64,000 bases of DNA, taken from assembly GCF_043197795.1 (NCBI RefSeq), contig NZ_JBICTU010000025.1, positions 1-64,000 on the forward strand. The letters are read 5' to 3'. This DNA comes from Sphaerisporangium sp040649355 (lineage in GTDB: Bacteria > Actinomycetota > Actinomycetes > Streptosporangiales > Streptosporangiaceae). This document shows, piece after piece, positions 52,279 through 61,042 of this stretch (position 1 is its first letter; each line of letters starts with the position of its first letter). The notes beneath the pieces are model-generated. The model made no database searches, had not been told where the DNA came from, and worked only from the letters and a program-made list of their open reading frames with translations. The position numbers and the translations under genes were made by a program.

Positions 52279-53642
52279 CCTGCGCCGCGGTCTTCGGGGC
52301 CGCCGGGCTCCACGCGGACGACTACGCCGAGGTCCGCGTCGAACGAACAAGGATCATCGACCTCGTATGGCGCGGTGACGGCCTGGAGAGCACCCTGACC
52401 AGCGGCGACGAGGGCTGCTGCGCCCGGGTGGCCGGCCCGGCGGGGTCCTCGTTCGCCTCGTCCACCACGATGGACGCATCAGCGGTGCTCCGCCAGGCCA
52501 CGCGGAACGCCCGGGAGCTACGGGTCAGGGGGGAACCTCTCGCGGACCGGCCACCGGAGTCGGGAGAGTACCCGTGCGACGTCGGCGAAGCGCCGGAGCG
52601 GGTCAGTCTGGCGGAGAAGACGGACCTGCTGGGCGGCTACCACGCGTCGGCGCTGGCCGCCCATTCCGCCGTGACCGGGGCGCTGGTCTACTACCGGGAG
52701 CTGGTGACCGATGTCGAACTCCTCACGACCGAGGGAACCCGGGTCGGGTACCGGCGCAGGGACCTGACGCTGCAGATCACCGTCTACGCCGACGGAGGCG
52801 CCGCGCGGACCGCTGGGTCGGTGTCCGTCGGCAGCGGGGGCGACTTCTCGGTGGCACGCGGGCTCGCCCCGGTCATCGAGTCCGCCGCCGCGACCGCGGT
52901 GGACCTGCGAGGAGCCCCCGTCGTGGAGCCGGGGAGCTATGACGTCGTCTGTGACGGCCCGCTGGCCGGCGTCTGGGCGCACGAGACGATCGGGCACCTG
53001 GCCGAGGCCGATCACCACAGGGGGGACGCGGAACTGCGGAGGGCGCTGGCTCCCGGGCGTCGGCTCGGCCCGTCCGGCCTGACGATCATCGATCACGCCG
53101 GGCATCCCGGTGCCCGCGGGTACGTGCCCGTGGACGACGAGGGAACTCCGGGTGGCCAGGTCGACCTGCTGCGGGACGGCGTCGTGGTACGGCCGCGGTT
53201 GCACGACCGCTCGACCGCGGCGGCCTTCGGCGAGGCGCCGACAGGGAACGCCCGGGCCCTGAGCTTCCGCCACCCGCCCCTGCCCAGGCTGCGGACCATC
53301 ATGATCGATCCCGGCACCGCCGGTGACGAGGAGCTCATCGGCGGTGTGGATCGCGGGCTACTGGCCCGCGGGGTGCTCGGCGGCCAGACCGACCGCTCCG
53401 GTTTCACGTTCCTGCCCGCCGAGTGCCGTGCGATCCGTGACGGCAGGGTCGGTGAGTTGGTACGGGGCGTCGTGCTGTCCGGCGACGTTCTGGGCGCCTT
53501 CGGCGCCATCGACGCGATCGGGCGGGACCAGTGGCGCGGTGACACCTCTGCGAGCTGCGGCAAGCAGGGTCAGTACCCGCTGCCGGTGAGTTCCTGGGCG
53601 CCTGCGCTCCGCCTGCGAGGTCTCCGTGTCCACCCTGGCTGA
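52269..53642 (+). CDS. TldD-like metalloprotease subunit
   Basis: A 457-residue TldD homologue. The zinc site HETIGH (HExxxH, His 238 and His 242) is intact, and the C-terminal SCGKQGQYPLPVSSW supplies the third ligand Cys, as in E. coli TldD. VCDGPLAGVWAHETIGHLAE and GYVPVDDEGTPG are family blocks. TldD/TldE heterodimers unfold-and-thread peptides to remove leaders or act on backbone, as in microcin B17 maturation. The N-terminus contains GDEGCCARVAG, an unusual Cys pair. GTG 52269 (or TTG 52275) overlaps the methyltransferase stop. Confidence 0.9.
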   Translation: MLLTCAAVFGAAGLHADDYAEVRVERTRIIDLVWRGDGLESTLTSGDEGCCARVAGPAGSSFASSTTMDASAVLRQATRNARELRVRGEPLADRPPESGEYPCDVGEAPERVSLAEKTDLLGGYHASALAAHSAVTGALVYYRELVTDVELLTTEGTRVGYRRRDLTLQITVYADGGAARTAGSVSVGSGGDFSVARGLAPVIESAAATAVDLRGAPVVEPGSYDVVCDGPLAGVWAHETIGHLAEADHHRGDAELRRALAPGRRLGPSGLTIIDHAGHPGARGYVPVDDEGTPGGQVDLLRDGVVVRPRLHDRSTAAAFGEAPTGNARALSFRHPPLPRLRTIMIDPGTAGDEELIGGVDRGLLARGVLGGQTDRSGFTFLPAECRAIRDGRVGELVRGVVLSGDVLGAFGAIDAIGRDQWRGDTSASCGKQGQYPLPVSSWAPALRLRGLRVHPG

Positions 53643-54996
53643 ACGTGTCGCGGAGATCGGAGCGGCGGCCGCGGCGCACGCCGACCACTGGGAGGTGCTC
53701 GGTGTCGACCGGGTCGACACCGTGGTCGAGGTCGGCTCAGGTGTTCCCGACGCCGTCCGGTCCGCGCACGAGGCGGCGCTGTGCCTGCGCGTCCATCGAG
53801 CCGGGCGGGTCGGCACGGTCACCACGACAGGGCCGGAGGACGCGGGTGCGCTCGTACGCCACGCCGTACGAAGCGCGGCGTACGGACCGCCGGCGTCACC
53901 ACCAGCGCGACCGAGCCCCGCCCCCGGGCGTTCCCCCGCGGCCGAGCCGGCCGGCGACGGCGAAGGGGGCGCCGCCCGCGCCGTCCGTCGCCTGGCCGAG
54001 GGACTGGGCGCGCTGCAAAGTGCTGTCGGGCTGACGATGCACGGCACGGTGAGCCGCACCGAGCAGACGGTCCACCGCATGGCGCCGGAAGGCCACCAGG
54101 AAGGCCGGGACTGCTTCTTCCACGTCTCAGCGCTCGCCGAGGGGGCCGGCACGTCCGGCATCCAGCTACCTTGGAACGGCTGGACCCGATCGGCGGCGCT
54201 GCCCGCCGGGCTCGCCTCGTGGCTGAGCACCGCGGCCGGGTGGGCGGGGCTGCCGGTGCTCGACGCGCCGTCCCGCGAGCACGACGTGCTACTGGCCCCC
54301 GCCGCCGTGCACGCCCTGCTCACTCCCCTGGTCACCGCCCTGAGCGGCACCGCGGCCGTCTCCGGCAGGTCCTTCGCCGCCGGAGGCCTGGGCGTGCCGT
54401 TGCTCCACACGTCGATCAGCCTGCGGGACCACCCCTCTCCGCCCGCGGCCGGGGACGAGGAGGGAACGGAAGGGCTGGCTTGGCCCGGCAGCGACGACGA
54501 CGGCGTACCGTGCGCGCCGCTGACGTTGATCGACAGCGGTGTGCCCGCCCGTCTTTACCACAGCCACCGGACGGCGGTCGCGTGCGGGGACGTGCCGACC
54601 GGGCACGGCTTTCGCGGGAACGCGCTGCGGCGCACGATGCTGAGACCGATCACGCCGGTACTCAACGGGGCAACACTGTCCGCCGAGGACTCGGAGACCG
54701 GCCGGTTCGACGACCTGCTGGGCGGCGTGCGCGACGGGGTGCTGATCGAATCCCTCATGGGTGGGCAACAGCGCGGTGGGCTGTCCCCGATCGTCGAAGG
54801 CCGGATCCGGCTCGGTTTCCTCATCAGGCACGGCCGGGTGGCCGGGGTCCTCCATCCTTGTGCTGTCGCCCTGGACCTGCGGGAGGTACTCGGCGCCCGC
54901 TTCCTGGGACTCACCGAGCACAGGTGGGCCGTGAGCCGGATCTGGTCGGGCCGGATGCCGTTCGTCCTCGCATCGGCAGGCGGCGGCCGCGCATGA
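53626..54996 (+). CDS. TldE (PmbA)-like protease partner
   Basis: A 456-residue TldE/PmbA homologue lacking the HExxxH site, as expected for the non-catalytic half of the heterodimer. Recognisable blocks are LIDSGVPARLYHSHRTAVACG, GFRGNALRRTMLRPI, and the end LTEHRWAVSRIWSGRMPFVLA. A Pro/Ala-rich insertion lies near residues 90-115. GTG 53626 overlaps the TldD gene by 17 bp, so the pair is made together in equal amounts. Confidence 0.88.
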   Translation: MSTLAERVAEIGAAAAAHADHWEVLGVDRVDTVVEVGSGVPDAVRSAHEAALCLRVHRAGRVGTVTTTGPEDAGALVRHAVRSAAYGPPASPPARPSPAPGRSPAAEPAGDGEGGAARAVRRLAEGLGALQSAVGLTMHGTVSRTEQTVHRMAPEGHQEGRDCFFHVSALAEGAGTSGIQLPWNGWTRSAALPAGLASWLSTAAGWAGLPVLDAPSREHDVLLAPAAVHALLTPLVTALSGTAAVSGRSFAAGGLGVPLLHTSISLRDHPSPPAAGDEEGTEGLAWPGSDDDGVPCAPLTLIDSGVPARLYHSHRTAVACGDVPTGHGFRGNALRRTMLRPITPVLNGATLSAEDSETGRFDDLLGGVRDGVLIESLMGGQQRGGLSPIVEGRIRLGFLIRHGRVAGVLHPCAVALDLREVLGARFLGLTEHRWAVSRIWSGRMPFVLASAGGGRA

Positions 54997-55006
54997 GGAG
55001 CAGCCC

Positions 55007-56278
55007 ATGTATGACGTGATCGTTGTTGGTGGCGGCGTCACCGGCGCCGCGAGCGCCGCCCTGCTGGCGCGACAGGGCCTGCGGGTCATGCTGTGTGACC
55101 GGGCCAAGCTGGCCGCGCCCGCCGTCTCCACGCACTTCTTCGGCCCCTCGGTGCTGGCCTTCCTGGAACGCCTGGGAGTGCTGGACGAGGTGCTGGCGAC
55201 CGGTGCTCCGCCCCTGAGACGCTGGCACCTGGAGGTCGAGGGCGGCTACTACGGGGCGCCCATGCTGCCTCGTTCGGCACACCCCTACAACTTGTGCGTG
55301 CGCCGCCAGACCCTCAGCGGCATCCTGCTGAGCGCCGCGAGACGCCACGGAGCCGAGATCAGGGAGCGCCGCCCGGTACGGTCTCTGCGCTGGGAGGGCG
55401 ACCAGGTCACGGGCATCGAGGGCGATGGCTGGTCCGAGAAGGCCAAGGTGGTGGTGGGCGCTGACGGGCGGGGCTCCCTGGTCGCCCGCCAGGCGGGAGC
55501 CGCCACCACCTTCGACGCCGGGGCCATGCGCTGCACGTTCCACGCCTACTGGGAAGGGGTCGCCCCGCTGCCGGCGCCCGCGCTCGAACTGTGGCATGAC
55601 GACGGCCACGTGCTCCAGGTCGGCCCGTGCGACGGCGACCGCTGGGTGGTCATGCTGTCCGCGCCCGTCGAGGAGTACGACGCGCTCAGGCACGATGGCC
55701 GTGGCGGTACCGGCACGGGATACGAACAGCGACTCCTGGCGATACCCGCCATGGCGGACAGGCTGCGCCGGGCCCGCCGGGCCTCACCCGTATACGGGTC
55801 GAAGAACCTGCGGAACTTCCACCGCCGTCCCGCCGGACCGGGATGGCGTCTGGCCGGTGACGCCTACTGTCACAAGGACCCGCTGTTCGGCGCGGGTATC
55901 GCCGACGGCTGCGCGGCGGCGCAGGTCCTGGCGGACACGGTGCCTCCCGCGGTCAGGGAAGAGCACGACTGGCCTCAGTCGGAAGACCGCTATGCGGCGA
56001 CCATGGAAGATCGGGTGGGCCGGAAGATGCGGATGGGCCTGGACGGACTTCGCATCGACCCGCCCCAACCGGGACAGCTTGCCTGGATCCGCGGAGTGCT
56101 GGCGCATCCGGGGCTGGCGATGGAGATGACCCAGCGCTGTTCGGAGCTGTTCGCCGCCCTTCCCGATGACCGCCGCGAGTTCTGGCAGCGCGTCGCCGAC
56201 GGTGCCGCCGACCTTCTGGACCTGCCGGTCGCCGCGCGCATCGACGACCCGGCGACCACCCGGCAGGACCGGGCATGA
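55007..56278 (+). CDS. FAD-dependent oxidoreductase (GGR/halogenase-like)
   Basis: A 423-residue flavoprotein of the geranylgeranyl-reductase/flavin monooxygenase superfamily. MYDVIVVGGGVTGAASAALL is the FAD fold, VVVGADGRGSLVARQAG the GD-type motif, and RLAGDAYCHKDPLFGAGIAD the second ribose-binding motif. The WxWxIP halogenase motif is absent. It may oxidise or reduce the modified peptide. ATG 55007 follows AGGAG at about 9 nt. Its stop overlaps the peptidase start (ATGA). Confidence 0.87.
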   Translation: MYDVIVVGGGVTGAASAALLARQGLRVMLCDRAKLAAPAVSTHFFGPSVLAFLERLGVLDEVLATGAPPLRRWHLEVEGGYYGAPMLPRSAHPYNLCVRRQTLSGILLSAARRHGAEIRERRPVRSLRWEGDQVTGIEGDGWSEKAKVVVGADGRGSLVARQAGAATTFDAGAMRCTFHAYWEGVAPLPAPALELWHDDGHVLQVGPCDGDRWVVMLSAPVEEYDALRHDGRGGTGTGYEQRLLAIPAMADRLRRARRASPVYGSKNLRNFHRRPAGPGWRLAGDAYCHKDPLFGAGIADGCAAAQVLADTVPPAVREEHDWPQSEDRYAATMEDRVGRKMRMGLDGLRIDPPQPGQLAWIRGVLAHPGLAMEMTQRCSELFAALPDDRREFWQRVADGAADLLDLPVAARIDDPATTRQDRA

Positions 56279-57828
56279 GCCCGGACGGCGGCGCGGCGCG
56301 GAACCCGCCACCCCGCGACATCTCCGGCTACCTGTCCGGTCACGTCGAAGACCTCGTCTCCCTGCAGGCGCGCGTCGCCCACACCCGCTGGCTGGCCAGC
56401 ACCGGGCAGAGCGACCAGGACCCGATCCTGCCCGAAGGCGATCACGCCTGGCTGACCGATGGCGAGCTGATCGCGCGGGCGCTGGCCTGCGGGGATCTGC
56501 ACCATGCCGGGGAACTGGTCCGATGGTACTTCCGGGTCCAGCTCGCGGGGGCGACGGCGCGGCTGCGCAGGCTCCAGCGCACCGTCACGGTCGACGTCGA
56601 CGGCCGGCCCTTCACCCACGGCGAGCTCATCGCGCTGGCCAAGGCCGCCACCACCCTGCGGCAGCGCGCCCAGATCGAGTCCGCCCTGGCCGTCGCCGAC
56701 GCGCGGCTCCGCGACGCTCGCCGCCAATGGCTCGACGACCACGCCGAGGCCAGGGCCAGACTCGGGTTCGCGACGCACGGCGCCCTGGTGCGCGCGCTGC
56801 ACCCGGAGGTCGACCTCTTCACTGAGCACGCGCGTGCCTGGCTGGACGAGACCCGCGCGGACTTCCTGCGGCAATGGCGTCGCTGGCGCGAGCGCGACGG
56901 GCTGGCCGCCCCGGCGCTGGGTGACGCCCGGCTCATCGCCGCCCGCGCCGCCGTACCCGAGCACGCGGCCGGACCGCTGGCCAGTGTCCGCTCGACCGTC
57001 ACCGCCTGGGACCTGGGCGAGCACCTGGACCATATCCTCGTCGACGACGCTGTACGGCCCGGCAAGGCCGGATCCGCCTTCTGCTCCCCGGTCGCGCCGC
57101 CGACCGACGTGCGCGTGTCCACACCCGGGGGCACGACGCTCGGCCACTACGTCACGCTGCTGCACGAGTTCGGGCACGCGCTGCACTTCACGGTGGGTGT
57201 CCGTCATCCCGCCGACCTGTGGCGCGTCCCCGTGGCGCTGAGCGAGGCGTTCGGCTTCGCCCTGGAACGGGTCGTGCACGAGCCGGACTGGCAACGACGC
57301 CACCTGGGCGCCGTGGTCGACTCCGAGGCCGTCGAGCGTGTCCGGTTCGCCCGCGAGCACGTGCGGCGCGTTGTGGCGACCAGCCTCTGCTTCGAGATGG
57401 CCGTCCACGACGGCCACCCGGATCCGTCCGCCGAATACCTGCGCTGCTATCAGGCGGAGTTCGGCATCACCGTCGACGGACGGGTCGCCTGGAACCGGCT
57501 ACAGGCCTACCTGGAGGGCCACCCCTGTTACCCGCTGGTCTATCACCAGGCGTTCTCGCTCCGGGATCGGCTCTCGGACCACCTCGTGGAGCGGGCGGGA
57601 GAGCGCTGGTACGCGGGGCCTGACGCGGCACGGGCCTTGCGGGAGTTGTTCGGGCTATTCGCCACCACCGACCTGGACGACTGGTTCGGCCGCTCCCCCG
57701 GCGGCGTCCCGCGCGGCAAGGCCCACGGAAAGGGCGAGCTCGTCCCTGGCCTGGCCGACCAGCCTTCGCAGGAGCGGCGACCGGCCGTCCCCGAGCATGC
57801 GATCGACCTCGGCCAGCGTCCGTCCTGA
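56275..57828 (+). CDS. M3-like oligopeptidase
   Basis: A 517-residue zinc peptidase with the motif LLHEFGHALHFTVG (HEFGH at residues 297-301) and a downstream ALSEAFGFALERVVHEP giving the third Glu ligand, the layout of M3/thimet-type oligopeptidases. M3 enzymes cut short peptides inside a closed cavity. It could trim or degrade the leader fragment. Co-translated with the FAD gene. Its last 174 bp overlap the convergent PepN gene, which gives the C-terminus an unusual Gly/Lys/Pro composition. Confidence 0.88.
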   Translation: MSPDGGAARNPPPRDISGYLSGHVEDLVSLQARVAHTRWLASTGQSDQDPILPEGDHAWLTDGELIARALACGDLHHAGELVRWYFRVQLAGATARLRRLQRTVTVDVDGRPFTHGELIALAKAATTLRQRAQIESALAVADARLRDARRQWLDDHAEARARLGFATHGALVRALHPEVDLFTEHARAWLDETRADFLRQWRRWRERDGLAAPALGDARLIAARAAVPEHAAGPLASVRSTVTAWDLGEHLDHILVDDAVRPGKAGSAFCSPVAPPTDVRVSTPGGTTLGHYVTLLHEFGHALHFTVGVRHPADLWRVPVALSEAFGFALERVVHEPDWQRRHLGAVVDSEAVERVRFAREHVRRVVATSLCFEMAVHDGHPDPSAEYLRCYQAEFGITVDGRVAWNRLQAYLEGHPCYPLVYHQAFSLRDRLSDHLVERAGERWYAGPDAARALRELFGLFATTDLDDWFGRSPGGVPRGKAHGKGELVPGLADQPSQERRPAVPEHAIDLGQRPS

Positions 57829-60207
57829 CACCGACCACGTGGGGAACATCAGGGTCGCGGCGGCCCGTGCCGGTTCCGCGTCACCGGAACCCACCAGCAG
57901 CGGCGGGATGTCGCGGACGTAGCGCTCGGCGAAGGAGGCGATCAGGTGGTGCTGGGCGGGATGGACGAAGCCGCTCGCCAGCGCGCCGATCTGGGCCGGG
58001 CGCCCGCTGCCCAGGATGGCGTTCCACGCCCACTGTTTGGCATCCACGGCGGGCACCGAGGCCTTGATCCGCTCGACGCGCCTTTCCCCCGCGCCGGTCA
58101 TGCCGTCGATGATCGGATCGACGGCGTCCCCGTGCGCGACCAGCGCCCGGGCCAGCCGCCATCGAAGGTCCTCATCCACCGGCCGTCCGGCCAGGACGGC
58201 TCGGTGAAACCAGTCACGCACCACGTCGAGCTGGGCGGAGGTCAGAGCCGCGTCCGCGACAGCGCGGACGGACACGAGCCGGTGGTCGGCGCCGGTGTCC
58301 TGGCGCGTGGCCAAGTCGAGCAGGTGGTCGACGAGGGCGGGCCAGCCACGGGCACGGGCCCAGCCTTGCTCGGTGTAGGCGCCGAGCAAGGTCGCGGCCT
58401 GGCGCAACAGCCGCTGCACCACGCCGATCTGCGTCTCGGCTTGAAGACCGCAGATGACCATCGTCAGGAACCGCCTCGGGGGCAGCTCGCGGTGCCGCAC
58501 CATCTCCCACGCCGCCGTCCAGCAGAGCGAACGTGCCATGGGGTCGCTCAGGTGGCCTATCCGGTGGATGATCTCGTCGGCCGACCGGGCGTCCAGGACT
58601 ATCCGGCAGTAGGTCATGTCACCGTCGTTGGGGAGGACCAGAAGACCAGGCCGGTGCCCGATCAGCGCCTCCACGCTCGTGCGGGCGCCTTCGACGTCGA
58701 CCTCGTGACGGGCCACGCGCACCAGGGCGCCACACCGGTCCTCGGCGTAGACGCCCACCGCGAGGCGATGCGGTCTGAGCGATCCAGCCGGTTCCTGAAG
58801 GAGGTCGAAACGGGTGAAGCGTCCGGTGTGGTCGAGGCTGAAGTCCGCCCTGATCTCGGTCAGTCCGGCCGAGTGCAGCCAGGAGCGCGACCAGGCGGTC
58901 AGGTCATCGCCGGCCGCCTCCTGCAGAACGCTGATCATCTCGGTGTGGCCCGCGGTGCCGTAGGAGTAGGTGGCGAAGTAGCGCCGCATCCCCGCGAGGA
59001 AGCCGTCCAGTCCGAGGTGGGCCACGAGCTGCCGCAGCACGCTGGCGCCCTTGTGGTAGGTGAGCGCGTCGAAGGCGGTGGCCACCGCACTCAGGTCAGG
59101 GATGTCGGCCACCACCGGATGCGTGGACGGCGACTGGTCCTGAGCGTAGGCCATGGCCTTCTTGCCCGCCGTGAAGTCGGCCCATGCCTCGGCGTACTCG
59201 GTGATCTGGGTCTGCGCGTGGATACCGGCCCAGGTGGCGAACGCCTCGTTGAGCCACAGGTCATCCCACCAGCGGAAGGTGACGAGGTTGCCGAACCACT
59301 GGTGGGCAAGCTCATGAAAGATCATTTCGCAGCGGCGGCGGTGGGCGTGCCGGGTGACGGCCCGGTCGAACACGAACGTCTCCGCGGCCAGTACGCACCC
59401 GGCGTTCTCCATCGCCCCGAAATTGAACTCGGGAACGAAGCAGAGGTCGAGTTTCGCGAACGGGTAGGGGCTCGCGAACGCCTTGGCGAAGAACTCGATC
59501 CCGGCGCCGAGCTGCTCGAACAAGACCGGTGAGTCGACGTGTCCGGCCAGGGAGCGCCGGGAGTGGACGCCCAGCGGCACGGAAGCCGGGCCACCGGCCG
59601 TCCACGAGGCCCACGGGCCGGCCGCGACGGCCACGAGGTAGGTGCTGATCGGCGGAGTGGGCGTGAACCGATGCACCTCGGTCAGGACGTCAGGGCCAGA
59701 CCGGTGGCGGCGGTCGAGCCGGCCGTTGGACAGGACGGTCCACGCGGCGGGCACCCGCACGCTGATCTCGAAGGTCGCCTTGAGGTCGGGCTGGTCGAAG
59801 CAGGCGAACACCCGGGGGGCGTGGTCGGCTTGGAGGTGGCTGTAGACGTACACCTCCTGGTCCGCCGGATCCACGAACCGGTGCAGACCCTGGCCGCAGG
59901 TCGAGAAGTCGTAATCGCCGTCGACGGTCAACTCGTTGACGGCCGCCAGTTCGGGAAGGTGGATCCGCCCGGTGTCGCTGCCGTACTCCAGCGGGCGTCC
60001 GTTCAGCATGACCGAGCGTACGCGCCGGGGTAGGGCGTCTACCCAGCTTGAGGCCCCCGGCCTGGCGCACGTGAACAGGATCCTGGTCCTGGACCGGAAC
60101 GTCGGGGCGTCGACCTGGCTCAGATCGAGGTGTACCTGATAGGAGAGCGACTGGAGCAGCGCGGCTCGCTCGGCAGCCTCGGCGCGGGTCAGCGAAGTGC
60201 GCGAAAT
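57655..60207 (-). CDS. pepN: Aminopeptidase N (M1 family)
   Basis: An 850-residue M1 zinc aminopeptidase. FGAMENAGCV is the substrate-binding GAMEN motif and MIFHELAHQWFGNLVTFRWW with WLNEAFATWA the zinc site (HELAH plus Glu). The protein logically begins ISRTSLTRAEAAERAALLQS, the conserved PepN N-terminus, at an ATT codon (60207-60205) with a perfect AGGAGG 7 nt upstream. The nearest ATG (60009) would delete 66 conserved residues. I therefore call a rare ATT start. It is divergent from the ArsR gene and convergent with the M3-like gene. Confidence 0.88.
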   Translation of the reverse strand: MSRTSLTRAEAAERAALLQSLSYQVHLDLSQVDAPTFRSRTRILFTCARPGASSWVDALPRRVRSVMLNGRPLEYGSDTGRIHLPELAAVNELTVDGDYDFSTCGQGLHRFVDPADQEVYVYSHLQADHAPRVFACFDQPDLKATFEISVRVPAAWTVLSNGRLDRRHRSGPDVLTEVHRFTPTPPISTYLVAVAAGPWASWTAGGPASVPLGVHSRRSLAGHVDSPVLFEQLGAGIEFFAKAFASPYPFAKLDLCFVPEFNFGAMENAGCVLAAETFVFDRAVTRHAHRRRCEMIFHELAHQWFGNLVTFRWWDDLWLNEAFATWAGIHAQTQITEYAEAWADFTAGKKAMAYAQDQSPSTHPVVADIPDLSAVATAFDALTYHKGASVLRQLVAHLGLDGFLAGMRRYFATYSYGTAGHTEMISVLQEAAGDDLTAWSRSWLHSAGLTEIRADFSLDHTGRFTRFDLLQEPAGSLRPHRLAVGVYAEDRCGALVRVARHEVDVEGARTSVEALIGHRPGLLVLPNDGDMTYCRIVLDARSADEIIHRIGHLSDPMARSLCWTAAWEMVRHRELPPRRFLTMVICGLQAETQIGVVQRLLRQAATLLGAYTEQGWARARGWPALVDHLLDLATRQDTGADHRLVSVRAVADAALTSAQLDVVRDWFHRAVLAGRPVDEDLRWRLARALVAHGDAVDPIIDGMTGAGERRVERIKASVPAVDAKQWAWNAILGSGRPAQIGALASGFVHPAQHHLIASFAERYVRDIPPLLVGSGDAEPARAAATLMFPTWSVSGRTLAEVDRMLGDGRSPLLRRLVGQARDELALSVGLAARDAAGGAAEPVVQVGGGE

Positions 60208-60232
60208 GGCGAAACCTCCTGGACAGGGAGTT

Positions 60233-60240
60233 GTCTAGAC
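60233..60240. promoter_or_regulatory. Palindrome between pepN and the ArsR gene
   Basis: GTCTAGAC is a perfect 8-bp palindrome in the 104-bp divergent intergenic region. TAGACT or TAGACA hexamers in it could serve as -10 elements for either gene. It does not resemble the operators at 47787 and 60804. Confidence 0.3.
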
Positions 60241-60311
60241 TGGGGTCACTGTCGCCGGACAGGCCCGCCAAAACGGCCGTGCCGTTGTTCTGCGGGAAGG
60301 AGCCGATCACC

Positions 60312-60701
60312 ATGGCCGAGCACGACGAGCCCGTTTTGCTGCCGGATGAGAAGTTGCCGCCCGTCGCGCCCGATGTGCCACGTCCTTCCCGGGTGGCCGA
60401 ACCCCTGACCCAGGAGCAGAGCGCCAGGATCGCCGCGGGCTTCAAGGCACTCGCCGACCCGGTCCGGCTGCGCCTGCTCTCGCTCGTGGCCTCCCACCTC
60501 GACGGGGAGGCCTGCGTGTGCGACCTCGTCGGGGCGTTCGATCTGACCCAGCCGACCATCAGCCATCACCTGAGGGTGCTGCGAGACGCCGGGCTCGTAG
60601 AGTCGACACGACGGGGGACCTGGGTTTACTACCGGGTCGTGCCCGAAGCGCTCACCTCGCTGACGACGATCATCGCACTGCCTTCCGTCGCCGCTCGCTA
60701 G
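60312..60701 (+). CDS. ArsR/SmtB family metal-responsive repressor
   Basis: A 129-residue winged-helix repressor. ALADPVRLRLLSLVASHLDG is followed by EACVCDLVGAFDLTQPTISH with the recognition helix and LRVLRDAGLVESTRRGTWVY. The CVCDL motif at the start of the recognition-helix region is the As(III)/Sb(III)-binding site of E. coli-type ArsR, although the third Cys (CVCDLC) is Val here. Metal binding should release it from DNA. ATG 60312 has GGAAGGAG at 9 nt; a longer frame from 60231 is rejected. It is a likely regulator of the operators at 47787 and 60804. Confidence 0.9.
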   Translation: MAEHDEPVLLPDEKLPPVAPDVPRPSRVAEPLTQEQSARIAAGFKALADPVRLRLLSLVASHLDGEACVCDLVGAFDLTQPTISHHLRVLRDAGLVESTRRGTWVYYRVVPEALTSLTTIIALPSVAAR

Positions 60702-60803
60702 CAGAGCCGCTGGGTGGTCTTCCATCACCCTCCTGATGTCGTCAGGACGAACGCCGCACACGAACAAAAGATGACAACGACTGCCGCCGGATTATTCTAT
60801 CAT

Positions 60804-60827
60804 CTACATTTATAGCCATCAATATGC
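60804..60827. promoter_or_regulatory. Second, degenerate copy of the ArsR-type operator
   Basis: CTACATTTAT, AGCC, ATCAATATGC. Compared with the perfect site at 47787 the left arm matches 9 of 10 and the right arm 7 of 10 positions, with the same 4-nt spacer. It lies just after a TATCAT element upstream of the CobW-like gene. Confidence 0.62.
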
Positions 60828-60880
60828 CTTATCGGCAAACTTCGGAGATTATTGATAATTTCCTGCCGGACGTCAACCGC

Positions 60881-60910
60881 TTGACCACCCGACAAAGTTG
60901 TTGTTATCTT
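60881..60910 (+). promoter_or_regulatory. Putative promoter of the CobW-like gene
   Basis: TTGACC at 60881-60886 and TATCTT about 18 nt later (near 60905). The leader would be about 130 nt. The operator at 60804 lies upstream of it, so a second, more proximal promoter around 60795 cannot be excluded. Confidence 0.45.
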
Positions 60911-61042
60911 GCCCTCGAACAGCGCGGCAAATCCGGAAATGACCTGAAAGTACCATTGCCGCGACCGAGAATACTCACTCGTGCTGCACAGCGCCGCGAT
61001 ATCCCGCGGAACCCCCAGCACCACAAGCGAGGCGGGTGTCGG

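Larger units (their letters stand above)
60702..61042. other. AT-rich regulatory region before the CobW-like gene
   Basis: About 340 bp, clearly richer in AT than its surroundings. It contains the ArsR-type operator at 60804, an ATTAT/ATAAT repeat at 60848, and a promoter at 60881. Frames in it have no ribosome binding site, so I treat it as regulatory. Confidence 0.6.

Noticed and set aside
60848..60859. A Zur box before the CobW-like gene
   Set aside because: ATTAT-TG-ATAAT is palindromic, but it does not fit the TGAAAATCATTTTCA-type Zur consensus; an ArsR-type site nearby explains regulation better.
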